A DNA stretch of 52,010 nt from Deltaproteobacteria bacterium (GCA_036574075.1 JAINCN010000056.1:1-52010); one strand, 5' to 3'; positions 20,356-29,576 are shown, counted from the stretch's first letter. Program-made: numbers and translations. Notes: generated by a model from the sequence alone, not told the origin.

Positions 20356-20766
20356 ATGAAAAACGGAAAATGGATGGCAGTCATCGGAAGCGGCATGCTC
20401 GCGGGGTTCGTCACCCTGTCAGGGGTCGTCATGGCCCGGGATGGCGGAGGCGAGATCCAGCACGGCACTATCAGCGTGAGCGGTCATGACGAGGCCGCAT
20501 ATCCATCGCTCGCCACAGTGACATTCGAACAGGCCGTCCAGAAGGCCAGCGAGGCGGTCCCTGGCAGCGTCCTCAAGACCCAACTCGAGGACGAGAACGG
20601 GTTTCTCGTCTACGGAATCGAGATGGTCACCCCGGACCGGAAGGTCATGGAAATAAAGGTGGACGCGGGCTCGGGCGAGGTCCTCGCCATGGAGCCAGAT
20701 GAACAGGACGACGAAAAGGCCGAGAAAAACGACGAGCTGGAGGCCCAGGAAAACACCAAGGGATAG
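20356..20766 (+). CDS. Small exported PepSY-domain protein
   Basis: A 136-residue protein. An N-terminal signal sequence (about 1-27, ending VVMA) is followed by a PepSY-like module at about 50-117: TFEQAVQKASEAVPGS, NGFLVYGIEMVTPDRKVMEIKVDAGSGEVLAM. A highly acidic tail follows (EPDEQDDEKAEKNDELEAQEN). PepSY proteins are often protease inhibitors or metal-linked periplasmic proteins; no specific role can be given. The start has a strong AAGGAGG site. The 139-bp gap before it shows no clear promoter. Confidence 0.8.
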   Translation: MKNGKWMAVIGSGMLAGFVTLSGVVMARDGGGEIQHGTISVSGHDEAAYPSLATVTFEQAVQKASEAVPGSVLKTQLEDENGFLVYGIEMVTPDRKVMEIKVDAGSGEVLAMEPDEQDDEKAEKNDELEAQENTKG

Positions 20767-20778
20767 GCAAGCAGCACG

Positions 20779-20814
20779 CCGCCCCGGACGCCGCCCCTGA
20801 GGCCTCCGGGGCGG
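20779..20814 (+). terminator. GC hairpin between the PepSY and phosphatase genes
   Basis: CCGCCCCGGA (20779-20788) pairs perfectly with TCCGGGGCGG (20805-20814), a 10-bp stem with a 16-nt loop, 12 bp after the PepSY stop. There is no T run. It may be a Rho-type or RNA-stability hairpin. It would mask any ribosome site of an ATG start at 20819. Confidence 0.45.
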
Positions 20815-20818
20815 GTCC

Positions 20819-21445
20819 ATGCCCGTCACCGATGAAAGGGGACGGGCCATTCCCCATAGGAGATATCCCTTGAAACCGTTCAGCTCACGCCGTCTCACCT
20901 TCGCTTACGCTCTTGCAGGCATCCTCGTCATGCTGACGGGTGCACGTTACGTCTATCTGGAGGAGCAGGGAAACTTTCATGCCATCAGCCCAGGTAAGGC
21001 ATACCGATCGGCCCAGATGGATCGGGATGAGCTGGAGCACTATCTCGGAAAATACGGCATCAAAACCGTCATAAATCTCAGGGGGGCCCACCCCGGGGAA
21101 CCCTGGTACGACGAGGAGATCGCAACCTGCCAGGACATGGGGGTCGGGCACATTGATGTAAAGATGTCGGCCCGGCGCAAGCCTTCTTCCGAGACCATCT
21201 CGGCACTCCTGCAACACTTCGAGACCGCTCCTCGTCCTGTACTGATCCACTGCCAGGGCGGCGCCGACCGGACAGGACTCGCTGCGGCCATCTGGAGGAC
21301 GGCCATAGACAATTCCCCGGTCTCCGAGGCCCGGCAAGAGCTCTCGCTCCTTTACGGCCACATCCCCTATGGCGAGACACAGGCCATGGACGAGTTTTTC
21401 GATGCCTGGGTCGGGAAGCAGGCAAGTTTACAGCCAGGGCAATAG
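20819..21445 (+). CDS. Dual-specificity/tyrosine phosphatase-like protein, membrane-anchored
   Basis: A 208-residue protein with one hydrophobic span (about residues 28-43) and a CX5R phosphatase domain. The P-loop is HCQGGADRTG with nucleophile C145 and R151. SPGKAYRSAQMDRDELEHYLGKYGIKTVINLRG is the usual upstream block of the DSP/PTP-like family found in many proteobacteria. ATG 20819 lacks a ribosome site and abuts a hairpin. An in-frame TTG at 20870 has AGGAG 7-8 bp upstream and would give 191 residues starting just before the span; it may be the real start. The substrate (protein, lipid or inositol phosphate) is unknown. Confidence 0.82.
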   Translation: MPVTDERGRAIPHRRYPLKPFSSRRLTFAYALAGILVMLTGARYVYLEEQGNFHAISPGKAYRSAQMDRDELEHYLGKYGIKTVINLRGAHPGEPWYDEEIATCQDMGVGHIDVKMSARRKPSSETISALLQHFETAPRPVLIHCQGGADRTGLAAAIWRTAIDNSPVSEARQELSLLYGHIPYGETQAMDEFFDAWVGKQASLQPGQ

Positions 21446-21648
21446 GCTGCTGAAGGCCTCTGAAAAATATGTGGGCTCCTCGACGTTTCTTGTGGATTTG
21501 GAGTTTAAGGCTCTTCGTCATTTCGTGAGGGATTTGATGGGTACCTGGATGGGGGCGGCGAGGAGCCAGAATGATTTCGCTGACGTACGAAATGATATAC
21601 TTTTCTGACTTCTTGCAAGGCCACCAACCATAAAAAAGTGAGGAATCC

Positions 21649-22587
21649 ATGGCAAGGGTATATTTCCAGCGGGCGAGAGGTGGGTACCGCCCCGTGCGCG
21701 GGGAGGTCGTGCGACAGGTCCAGGTCGAGCTCAAGGCTGCCGGCTCCAATCCCGGGGAGATCGACGGTATCTACGGAAGCGGCACAGAGTCGGCCATCAT
21801 GGACTTTCAGCGGATGCACGGCATCGAGGCCGACGGAAAGATCACCGACGAGGTATGGACCCGCCTGATGGGGGCGGCGCCCCCTGCCATCCTTGACAGG
21901 TGTCTGCAGCTCACAGGCGATTTCGAGGGCCATGGATTTCAGAAGGTTGCCGGCAATTTTGACGGGGCCGGTCTCACGTGGGGCATCATCGGCTTTACGC
22001 TCTACCGGGGAGAGATAGGCCGGATCATGGAAGAGATCCGGCAAAATTTCCCGGATCTCATTAATCAGGCATTTGGAGACCTTGCACACGAGCTTTTTGA
22101 GGTGCTGGGAAAGAGCCGCGCCGAACAGATCGACTGGGCAAACGGCATCTCCATCGGCCCTGGCAAGTACCGGGTGAAACGGCCATGGGAAAAGGCATTC
22201 AAGACCCTGGGGTCATTTCCAGATGTGCAGGCAGTACAACTACGGCGCGTGCGCCCGTACTGGGACATAGCCCTCAGGGACGCGGAGCGATTTGGGCTGA
22301 CGACTGAGCGGGGGATCGCCCTCTGTTTCGATATCGCCGTCCAAAATGGAGGGATCGATGACGACGAGGAGCGACAGATCAGGAGAAGGCTGGCCGATCA
22401 CCCAGGGGCGTCGGAGCGGGACACGCGCATCCTGATCGCCGATGTAGTGGCTGAGAACAGCAGCCCCCAATACATGGAGGATGTGCGACAACGCAAGATG
22501 ACCATCGCGACCGGAGAGGGAGTGGTGCACGGCGCCTGGTACGCGACAATGGATTGGGGCATCGCCGAATACCCGTGGGAGACATAA
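21649..22587 (+). CDS. Peptidoglycan-binding protein with lysozyme/chitosanase-like domain
   Basis: A 312-residue protein. Residues about 15-75 are a PG_binding_1 module (VRQVQVELKAAG, IDGIYGSGTESAIMDFQ, DGKITDEVWTRL). The remainder starts ILDRCLQLTGDFEGHGFQKVAGNFDGAGLTWGIIGF, resembling lysozyme-like/GH46-type catalytic domains; the Glu in DFEGH is the likely acid. IALCFDIAVQNGGI matches the second conserved block of this group. No signal peptide or holin is present and no phage genes are near. The start has a GAGGAA site. The 203 bp before it hold no recognisable feature. It could be a cell-wall hydrolase or a domesticated lysin. Confidence 0.75.
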   Translation: MARVYFQRARGGYRPVRGEVVRQVQVELKAAGSNPGEIDGIYGSGTESAIMDFQRMHGIEADGKITDEVWTRLMGAAPPAILDRCLQLTGDFEGHGFQKVAGNFDGAGLTWGIIGFTLYRGEIGRIMEEIRQNFPDLINQAFGDLAHELFEVLGKSRAEQIDWANGISIGPGKYRVKRPWEKAFKTLGSFPDVQAVQLRRVRPYWDIALRDAERFGLTTERGIALCFDIAVQNGGIDDDEERQIRRRLADHPGASERDTRILIADVVAENSSPQYMEDVRQRKMTIATGEGVVHGAWYATMDWGIAEYPWET

Positions 22588-22618
22588 TGGACATCCGCGT
22601 CGTTCGCCTGTAAAAAGG

Positions 22619-23458
22619 ATGGTGCGCTGTTTGGCGTGTATCCCTACCCCCATGCCCCGTACTCCCCCTGAAAAGGCCGTTCTCTTCGATATGGACGGCG
22701 TCCTTCTTGACAGCATGTCAAGCCACGTCCATGCATGGCAGGAGGCAATGGGGGAATTCGGCTGCGCCGTGGACGAGGAGGTCCTCTACCTTCACGAGGG
22801 GGCGATCGAGCCCGAGACGGCAATAGGGATCTTTCAGGATCACGGGTTCTCCATGGACGAGGAGCGTTTCGCCGCGATCCTTGCCCGCCAGATGGCCATT
22901 TTCCAGGAGAGGTTCCGTCCCCACGTCAGGCCCTATCCCGAGGTCCCGGGGATCATCGGCCGGCTCAGGGAAGAGGGCTGGACCATGGCCCTTGTGACGA
23001 GTTCCCATGGGGTCATCCTTGATCAGATCCTGCCCCACGAGATTCGGGATGCCCTGAATTACATAGTTACCGGGGACCGAGTTTCCCGCCGCAAACCCCA
23101 TCCAGATCCATATCTCGCCGCCCTCGATGCCATCGGGGCCCATGCGGCCTCTTGCATTGTGGTGGAAAACGCCCCTGCTGGGATCGCGGCGGCGAAGGCC
23201 GCAGGTCTCCACTGCATAGCCCTTGCTACCACGCTCGCACCCGAACAACTCTCCGCAGCGGACGCCGTGCTTGCGTCCCACAGGGAGCTCCTTGGGTATC
23301 TTGCCTCCTGGGATGCTGGCCGTGGGGACGCTCTATCACACGGGCCAAGCCGGGATCTTGAGGATGCGCAGGTCAGGGTTTGGGCCGAGGACAGGGAAGA
23401 TCGCTTCCATGACTTCAACGGGCTTGGGCATGGGTGTGACAGCCTGAGAAAGGGATAG
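22619..23458 (+). CDS. HAD-superfamily phosphatase (beta-phosphoglucomutase-like)
   Basis: A HAD-IA hydrolase of 279 residues (268 if ATG 22652 is used; neither start has a good ribosome site). Motif I is VLFDMDGVLLDS, motif II is ALVTSSHG, motif III is RRKPHPDPYL and motif IV VVENAPAGIAAAKAAG. The substrate is probably a sugar phosphate or similar; it cannot be specified. The HAD domain ends near LGYLASW; the last 48 or so residues are encoded antisense to the 3' end of the radical SAM gene, a tail-to-tail overlap of 123 bp. That tail has no family similarity that I recognise. Confidence 0.83.
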   Translation: MVRCLACIPTPMPRTPPEKAVLFDMDGVLLDSMSSHVHAWQEAMGEFGCAVDEEVLYLHEGAIEPETAIGIFQDHGFSMDEERFAAILARQMAIFQERFRPHVRPYPEVPGIIGRLREEGWTMALVTSSHGVILDQILPHEIRDALNYIVTGDRVSRRKPHPDPYLAALDAIGAHAASCIVVENAPAGIAAAKAAGLHCIALATTLAPEQLSAADAVLASHRELLGYLASWDAGRGDALSHGPSRDLEDAQVRVWAEDREDRFHDFNGLGHGCDSLRKG

Positions 23459-25921
23459 GGCCACGAGGCATGCGGGAGGGGCGGTCCCTTTCTGGGCCTC
23501 CCTGATCCATGAGAGGACCGCTGTTTTCGAGGTGATCGTCTCCGTCTGGATGACCTCCAGGCGCGTGACTGCTTGGTCCAGGTCGGCCATCCGTTCCCGT
23601 CCTTTTCTCCGAATGGCCAGTTTCCCATTACTCAAAGACCGGAATGCACCAATGGCCTTTTGCGCCTCCGACGGCCCGATTCCCGAAAGACAAACGATGA
23701 AGGTGATCTCAGACGCAGAATTGAGGCCGCCTCCAGCACTGGAGGATATACCCGAAACGATTCTGAGGCCTTGGGGGAGTTGGCTGTTCATGGCCTCCAT
23801 CACCCGCTCTGCTCTCCAGTCTTCCTCGAGGAGGATTTCCATTTCTTCACAAAGGCTTTCGGTTCCGAGGGGGATGGGCTGGCCGAAGGAGAACCGGGGG
23901 AGAGGGTGGTGTCCTTGTGAAAATACAACCGGGAGCCCGGCCCTGCGGGCCGCCCTGTGAAATACATGCATGACCTCGAGGTGTCCGAGGAGGCGGGCAG
24001 GCCCGAGTTTCTCGAAAACGAAGCGGAGGCGATGGCATCCGGCCTTTGGCCGGACCTCTCTATGAAGCATGGGGCCCAGGTCGCATTCTGCGTGCGTGAC
24101 CGGCCGTAGGTGACGAAAATCGCAGACCCCGCAGCCCTGGCAGGCCCCATGTCTGCAGTCGGCTGTGGGGAGTTCCCTGTAGGCATTCTCCCGTTCCGCG
24201 AGCAGGAAGGCCTTTGTGATGCGTGTGTCGATATGATCCCAGGGGAGGGGGGCATCCACCAGGCGGGCCTCCAGGAGGGCATCGAGATCCAGACCCATTT
24301 CGTCCGCTGCCCTTCGGTAGAGATCGGGCCGGAAATGGTCGCTCCAGGCATCGAGGCGGGCTCCAAGCCTCCAGGCCCTTTCCACAAGGGAGGCAAGCCG
24401 CCGGTCACCCCGTGAGAAGACCCCTTCGAGGAAGCTCAGCTCAGGGTCGTGCCACTTGAATTTTATCGCCCGTTCCCGAATGGCGGAACGGATGAGTTCA
24501 AATCGCTCCCTTGCCTCATGGACGGTGATCTGCCGCTCCCACTGAAACGGGGTGTGGGGCTTTGGGACGAAGGTCCCGACGCTCACCGTGACGGTTTTTC
24601 CGCGTTCACCGGTCTTGAGGACCTTTCGGGCGAGTTCGGCAATGGCAAGGCAATCTTCCCGGGTCTCGGTGGGTAGTCCGATCATGAAATAGAGCTTGAT
24701 TCCGGGCCAGCCAAGTCCAAAGATCCGCTCAGAGGTCGCGAGGAGTTCCTCCTCTGTGATCCCCTTGTTGATGACCTTTCTCAGCCTTTCGCTTCCGGCC
24801 TCTGGGGCGAGGGTGAACCCGGTCTTTCTCACCTTGCCGACCAGCTCCATGATCTCGGGGGTGAGGGTCCCCACCCGGAGAGACGGGAGGGATACAGAGA
24901 CCCGATCTTCCTGGTGGCGGGCCATGACCTGGGCGAGTACGGGTTCGATGCAGCGGTAGTCCCCAGTGCTCAAAGACAGGAATGACGCCTCTTCGAAGCC
25001 GCTTGCCCTAAGACCTCGCTCCATGAGGTCGAGGACCAGTCCGGGGGGGCGTTCACGAACAGGCCGATAAAGGATCCCGGCCTGGCAGAATCGGCACCCA
25101 CGGGTGCATCCGCGGGCAATCTCCACACCGAGCCGGTCGTGGACGATGGGGGCGAATGGGACGAGGGGCCGGTCCGGAAACGGGACCTTGGCAAGGTCGG
25201 AGACGATTCGGCGCCTGACCGGCCCGGCACCCGGCTCCAGAGGGACCATTTCCCGAAAGGATCCATCCGGCCCGTAGCGCACATCTGAAAATTCCGGGAC
25301 ATAGATCCCTTCGATCCTGGAAAGGGCGTGGAGGAGCTCGCGCTTCGGGACCCCTTCTGTCCGTCCGTCCCTGACGGCCTCGGCGATCTCGACTATGGCC
25401 TCTTCCCCGTCTCCGATGAGGATGGCATCGAAGAACGGAGCGACCGGTTCGGGATTGGAGGCCGAACTTCCGCCGCCGAGCACGAGGGGGAGGGATGGAT
25501 CTTTCCGATCTCGGGAGCGTAAAGGTACTCCGGCAAGATCGAGGATCGTGAGGATGTTCGATGCACTCAGCTCGTAGGGCAGGGTGATGGCGAGGATGTC
25601 GAATTGCCCAAGTGGACGTCCGCTCTCCAGACCCCAGATCGGGATGGCCTTTTGTCGAAGGACATCCTCCAGGTCAGGGGCAGGGCAATAGGCCCGGTCC
25701 GCCATGGCCCAGGGGAGCTCGTTCAGGATATGGTAAAGTATGTGGAGACCCAGGTGGGACATCCCGATCTCGTACAGATCAGGAAAGATGAGGCAGACCC
25801 TCAGGCTTGCATCCTGCCAGGCCTTTCTCCGGGCGTTCGTCTCGGTCCCGAGATAGCGGGACGGCCTTTTCGCACGGGCCAGCACGGATAGGATGGCGGT
25901 ATAATCGGGTGCGTCCAACAT
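23336..25921 (-). CDS. B12-binding-type radical SAM protein fused to DUF2344
   Basis: An 861-residue protein of the TIGR03960/TIGR03936 type. Residues about 40-200 are a cobalamin-binding-like fold. The radical SAM cluster motif is CTRGCRFCQAG (C272, C276, C279), followed by barrel blocks TLAPEAGSERLRKVINKG and IKLYFMIGLPTE. Around residue 607 there is a cysteine cluster (CRHGACQGCGVC), possibly a second Fe-S site. From about 640 comes the DUF2344 module (RLRFVFEKLGPARLLGHLEVMHVFHRAARRAGLP). In some bacteria DUF2344 is a separate gene linked to ribonuclease G and ribosomal proteins. The exact reaction is unknown. Confidence 0.9.
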   Translation of the reverse strand: MLDAPDYTAILSVLARAKRPSRYLGTETNARRKAWQDASLRVCLIFPDLYEIGMSHLGLHILYHILNELPWAMADRAYCPAPDLEDVLRQKAIPIWGLESGRPLGQFDILAITLPYELSASNILTILDLAGVPLRSRDRKDPSLPLVLGGGSSASNPEPVAPFFDAILIGDGEEAIVEIAEAVRDGRTEGVPKRELLHALSRIEGIYVPEFSDVRYGPDGSFREMVPLEPGAGPVRRRIVSDLAKVPFPDRPLVPFAPIVHDRLGVEIARGCTRGCRFCQAGILYRPVRERPPGLVLDLMERGLRASGFEEASFLSLSTGDYRCIEPVLAQVMARHQEDRVSVSLPSLRVGTLTPEIMELVGKVRKTGFTLAPEAGSERLRKVINKGITEEELLATSERIFGLGWPGIKLYFMIGLPTETREDCLAIAELARKVLKTGERGKTVTVSVGTFVPKPHTPFQWERQITVHEARERFELIRSAIRERAIKFKWHDPELSFLEGVFSRGDRRLASLVERAWRLGARLDAWSDHFRPDLYRRAADEMGLDLDALLEARLVDAPLPWDHIDTRITKAFLLAERENAYRELPTADCRHGACQGCGVCDFRHLRPVTHAECDLGPMLHREVRPKAGCHRLRFVFEKLGPARLLGHLEVMHVFHRAARRAGLPVVFSQGHHPLPRFSFGQPIPLGTESLCEEMEILLEEDWRAERVMEAMNSQLPQGLRIVSGISSSAGGGLNSASEITFIVCLSGIGPSEAQKAIGAFRSLSNGKLAIRRKGRERMADLDQAVTRLEVIQTETITSKTAVLSWIREAQKGTAPPACLVALSLSQAVTPMPKPVEVMEAIFPVLGPNPDLRILKIPAWPV

Positions 25922-26033
25922 AGGGCCAGGCTTTATACCTCTTTTCCACTTCGTGGGGAATGGCTAAGGTAGATGATGGTGTCCAAAAATGGTCCTTCGA
26001 TCAAACAATGCGGGCCAAAAGGAATCTCGTGCC

Positions 26034-27869
26034 ATGTCCCGACAAGATATTGACGAGAGCATCCAGGAATTTTTCTCCGAGCATCCTGCGTTTCTTTCCG
26101 TTCCCAAAGAGGATCGGGACGACCTCGTTTCATGGGTCAAGGAGGTCTGCCTCTACACGGGCCTTCAGGGGATCATCGGCGAGGTGGACGCAATCATGGG
26201 GATCGACCCCACCCTCGACGAAAAGGACATTCTCGAGAAGGCGGCCGGCAGGATCATGGAAGCCCTCGGGGCAGACGGCGCATCCATTCGGATACTGGAT
26301 CCCGTCTCCCAAAGCATGGTCTTCCAAGGGGGCTGTAAAATCCCGCCGTCGGAGCTCATCTCCCATGTTTCCATCGAGGATTCCGTTTCCGGACAGGTGG
26401 TGCGGGAAAACCGGGCCATAGCGGTCTCGAGCCTCGCTTCTGACGAGCGTTTCAAGAACCGGGATATCATCCTGAAACAGGGCTTCCATTCCATGCTCGC
26501 GGTCCCCTTGCGCATCCCAAGGCTTCTTCTCCCAATGGGAGAGGAGGTGGTGGGTTCCATTCAGATCTTTTTTCGGGAAGACAACAAGCGGTTCGCCCCG
26601 TTTCAGATCCTCCACGCCGAACTTCTTGCAAGGCGTCTGAGTTTCGTCCTGGCCAAGCGGAGGATCCTCATTCTTGAGGGTATAAATGCCTGCAAGGAAC
26701 GGATAGCCAGTGCCATATTCGAAAAATTGAGCAACAAAGAGGGGATCAAGCTCAAGGATCTCTTTGTTGCCCTCGTCCCGGTGCTCGCACAATATCTTCA
26801 CATCAAAAGCTGGTCCCTTTTTTCCATCTCCAAGGACCTTCATTTCATCCGCCTCGAGGCCGCTTATCCCGTTGACGCTACCTATCACAAGATCGGCTAT
26901 ACATTTACGGTCGTCAACCATCCCTATTTTCGAATCGCAGTAACAGGGGGCGAACCTTACGGGGACAAGCCGTTCCACCGCATAGATCCCGCCTATCTCC
27001 TTATCAAGGATCCCTTGAGAAGTGAGCTCGTGACGCCGGGGCTCCGCGAATTTGCAGAGAAAGTGGGTATTCATTCCATTCTGATCGTGCCCCTGAAAGT
27101 GGCCGGCATCCCCCGCTACCTGATGGTCTTCGCTGCTACAGAACAGAAGGAATCCTTTTCCCTGGAGGAGATCGAGCTTCTCACCTTTTTGGGCAAGGAG
27201 ATCATGAAGGCAAGCCGGTTCGAATTTTTGGACGATGTCCTCCATGACTTCAAGAACCCTGCCATCGCCATTGCCGGCTTCGCCTCCCGGGCAAAAAAGG
27301 TCCTGCAGTCGGAGAATCTCGAGGATGTGCGAAAGAAACTCAACGATTACTTGGACATCATCATCAGGGAGACAGGCCGTCTCCAGGATCTCGCCATCAC
27401 CATCGGGGCCGAGGGCAGGGAGGAACTCCTTGATTTGGCCGCCATTGCGCGGGAGCGCTTCATGATGAACGAGATGGCGATCCAGGCCTCTGGAAAATCC
27501 TTCATACAGCTGCCCCATCCGGAGTGCCAGAAGCCGCTCACTGTTTATTGCCCCCGTTTCGCCCTCGAACGCGTCATAGATAACCTTTTGAGCAATGCCA
27601 CCAAGGCGGTTCCCGAGACAGGCGGGATCATCGCCATGAAATGTTTTCAAGAAGGCAACATGGCCTGTCTCTCCCTTCGGAACACCGGTGCGATCCCGCC
27701 GGACAAGATAGAAGAGGTGAGGGCAGGGAACGTTAGGGGCCGAGGTCTCAACATCATCTATCGCTTCGTACAGGCGAATCACGGCAAGGTGGACATCCAG
27801 TGCGGAGACAACGAGACGGTCTTTGTGATCAAGCTCCCGCTCTCCGCCGGGGGAGGCCGCCTGGACTAA
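26034..27869 (+). CDS. Cytoplasmic GAF-domain sensor histidine kinase (orphan)
   Basis: A 611-residue kinase with no membrane span. Two GAF-like regions (about 45-200 and 225-390) precede the dimerisation helix; the H-box is LDDVLHDFKNPAIAIAGF with H404 as the likely phosphoacceptor. The ATPase domain has N-box RVIDNLLSNATKAVPE and a G-box RGRGLNIIYRFVQANHG. ATG 26034 follows AAAGGAA by 11 bp; an in-frame ATG at 25989 would add 15 residues. No response regulator or receiver domain is adjacent. The gene is divergent from the radical SAM gene (112 bp) and convergent with the ABC genes. The signal sensed is unknown. Confidence 0.88.
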   Translation: MSRQDIDESIQEFFSEHPAFLSVPKEDRDDLVSWVKEVCLYTGLQGIIGEVDAIMGIDPTLDEKDILEKAAGRIMEALGADGASIRILDPVSQSMVFQGGCKIPPSELISHVSIEDSVSGQVVRENRAIAVSSLASDERFKNRDIILKQGFHSMLAVPLRIPRLLLPMGEEVVGSIQIFFREDNKRFAPFQILHAELLARRLSFVLAKRRILILEGINACKERIASAIFEKLSNKEGIKLKDLFVALVPVLAQYLHIKSWSLFSISKDLHFIRLEAAYPVDATYHKIGYTFTVVNHPYFRIAVTGGEPYGDKPFHRIDPAYLLIKDPLRSELVTPGLREFAEKVGIHSILIVPLKVAGIPRYLMVFAATEQKESFSLEEIELLTFLGKEIMKASRFEFLDDVLHDFKNPAIAIAGFASRAKKVLQSENLEDVRKKLNDYLDIIIRETGRLQDLAITIGAEGREELLDLAAIARERFMMNEMAIQASGKSFIQLPHPECQKPLTVYCPRFALERVIDNLLSNATKAVPETGGIIAMKCFQEGNMACLSLRNTGAIPPDKIEEVRAGNVRGRGLNIIYRFVQANHGKVDIQCGDNETVFVIKLPLSAGGGRLD

Positions 27870-27966
27870 AGCCCAAGGACTCTGCCGAAGACCAAGGGCC
27901 TCTGGGACCGCTGATCGAAGGGTTTTTTCTCTGCCCCTTCCTGTTCTTTTTTCCTGACAGATGGAA

Positions 27967-28755
27967 TTACAATGCGCTGTGGAGCCCCATCAGGAAGTGG
28001 ATCCGCTGCCTGAGCCGGGCGAGGTCGTCTTTTGTGACGTCTCGAGGGTGGGGATGGGAAAGGTGCATGTCCTCCAGAATCCGGCTCGGGCGTTCACTCA
28101 GGACGATGACATGATCCCCGAGCTGGAGGGCCTCGTCGATGTCGTGGGTGATGAAGAGGATCGTGGTGGGGAACATGTCGTGGACGTTCAGGATTTCTTC
28201 CCGCATCTGCATGCGGGTGACGAAGTCCAGTGCCCCGAAAGGTTCGTCGAGAAAGAGTATTTCCGGGTTCGCGATGAGGGCCCGGGCGATCTCCACGCGT
28301 CTTCGCATCCCTCCCGAGAGTTCGTAAGGGTAGTGGTTTTCAAAACCGGCAAGCCCGACCAGATCCAGGTACTCCAGGACCTGCGCTTGCCGTTCCTGTT
28401 TATCTGAATAACGGCGCGCGCCAATGGCCACGTTTTCCCGGGCCGTCATCCAGGGAAAGAGCCCGTCTTCCTGAAAGACGAAGATATGGCCTGTCTGCGG
28501 GCCGGTGACGACCTTTCCGTCCACCAGGATTCGGCCTGCCGAGGGGGAGATGAACCCGGCGATCATGCGAAGGAGCGTGGACTTTCCGCACCCGGACGGC
28601 CCGAGGAAACAGACAAGGGATCCGGCCGCCACGGTAAAGTTGACGTCCTCGATGACGGTGCAGGTCTCGCCGAATCCGCATGCACGGGGATCCAGCCGCT
28701 TTCTTCTTCGCTCCTGGTAGACCTTGGAGACGTGGTCGACAATGATCTTGGTCAT
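27967..28755 (-). CDS. ABC importer ATPase (nitrate/sulfonate/taurine type)
   Basis: A 262-residue ATPase. Walker A is GPSGCGKST, the Q-loop is FQEDGLFPWMTARENV (the FPW signature is typical of SsuB/TauB/NrtD), the signature is LSGGMRRRVEIARAL and Walker B is ILFLDEPFGALD. The H-loop is THDIDEAL. A small insertion before the Walker A region includes cysteines (ACGFGETCTV). ATG 28755 overlaps the permease stop as ATGA. It is the last gene of the substrate-binding protein/permease/ATPase operon. Confidence 0.93.
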   Translation of the reverse strand: MTKIIVDHVSKVYQERRRKRLDPRACGFGETCTVIEDVNFTVAAGSLVCFLGPSGCGKSTLLRMIAGFISPSAGRILVDGKVVTGPQTGHIFVFQEDGLFPWMTARENVAIGARRYSDKQERQAQVLEYLDLVGLAGFENHYPYELSGGMRRRVEIARALIANPEILFLDEPFGALDFVTRMQMREEILNVHDMFPTTILFITHDIDEALQLGDHVIVLSERPSRILEDMHLSHPHPRDVTKDDLARLRQRIHFLMGLHSAL

Positions 28756-29576
28756 CGTTCCATCCGGGGCCACCTGGCCTCGGGAAGGCGTCTGAGGAGG
28801 GAGACGAGGGTGTCGAGAAGGAGGCCGATACCGCCGATCACGAGCATGCCCCCGACTACGAGATCCATCCTGAGGGAGTTTCGGGCGTCGAGGATGAGAT
28901 AGCCAAGCCCCGAGCGCACGGCGATCATCTCTGCCGCGACAATAACGAGCCAGGCGGTACCGAGCGTGATCCTGAGCCCGACCACGATCTCAGGGAAGGC
29001 GCCAGGAAGGATCACCGTTCGGGCCAGTTCCCAGCCCCTGATCCCGTAGTTTTGGGCCACCATCCGGTAAATGGGGCGAATGCGAAAGATGCCGCTCGTG
29101 GTGAAGACCGTAAGGGGGAGGACGACAGACAGGTAGATGATAAAGATCGCGGAGCGGTCCCCGATACCGAACCAGAGCAGGGCCAGGGGTATCCATGCTA
29201 AGGGCGAGATAGGGCGGAGAAACTGGACGATCGGGTTGGCGAGCCTGTGCATGGTGGGGACGAGGCCGAGAAGGAGGCCCAGGGGGATGGCCGTTGCGAT
29301 GGCAAGTGCGTATCCCCAGCTCACACGAAAGAGGCTCGCAACGATGTGGTCGATAAGTACCCCAGAGGCGAAAATTTCGGCAAGCCCCTTAAGTACTGCC
29401 AAGGGGCCGGGAAGGAGAGATGGGGAGACGTGGAGGACCCGCACAAGGATCTCCCATGCTGATAAAACGATGATCCAGGGAAGAAGGGTGGCCGGAAGGG
29501 GGGTGAAAATCCCTTTCAGTCTGGTGCCGGCCGATGGTCTTTTCTCTTCCGGCCCGTTCACGGATCCGTCCTCCAT
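28752..29576 (-). CDS. ABC importer permease (nitrate/sulfonate/taurine type)
   Basis: A 274-residue permease with about six hydrophobic segments. The EAA-type coupling loop reads AQNYGIRGWELARTVILPGAFPEIVVGLRITLG. The ending LLLDTLVSLLRRLPEARW is typical of the SsuC/TauC group. It overlaps the binding-protein gene by 19 bp and the ATPase by 4 bp, so the three are one translationally linked operon. Confidence 0.93.
   Translation of the reverse strand: MEDGSVNGPEEKRPSAGTRLKGIFTPLPATLLPWIIVLSAWEILVRVLHVSPSLLPGPLAVLKGLAEIFASGVLIDHIVASLFRVSWGYALAIATAIPLGLLLGLVPTMHRLANPIVQFLRPISPLAWIPLALLWFGIGDRSAIFIIYLSVVLPLTVFTTSGIFRIRPIYRMVAQNYGIRGWELARTVILPGAFPEIVVGLRITLGTAWLVIVAAEMIAVRSGLGYLILDARNSLRMDLVVGGMLVIGGIGLLLDTLVSLLRRLPEARWPRMER

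Noticed and set aside
21446-21648. Possible decayed gene on the minus strand before the peptidoglycan-binding protein gene
   Set aside because: A short open stretch exists, but there is no start signal, recognisable domain or second copy in the window.
21649-23458. Prophage remnant around the lysozyme-like gene
   Set aside because: No integrase, structural, holin or attachment-site sequence is visible and the neighbours are ordinary chromosomal genes.
26130-27782. A 550-codon open frame antisense to the first histidine kinase
   Set aside because: It mirrors the kinase gene codon by codon, has no domain and no ribosome site; long antisense frames are expected in GC-rich coding DNA.
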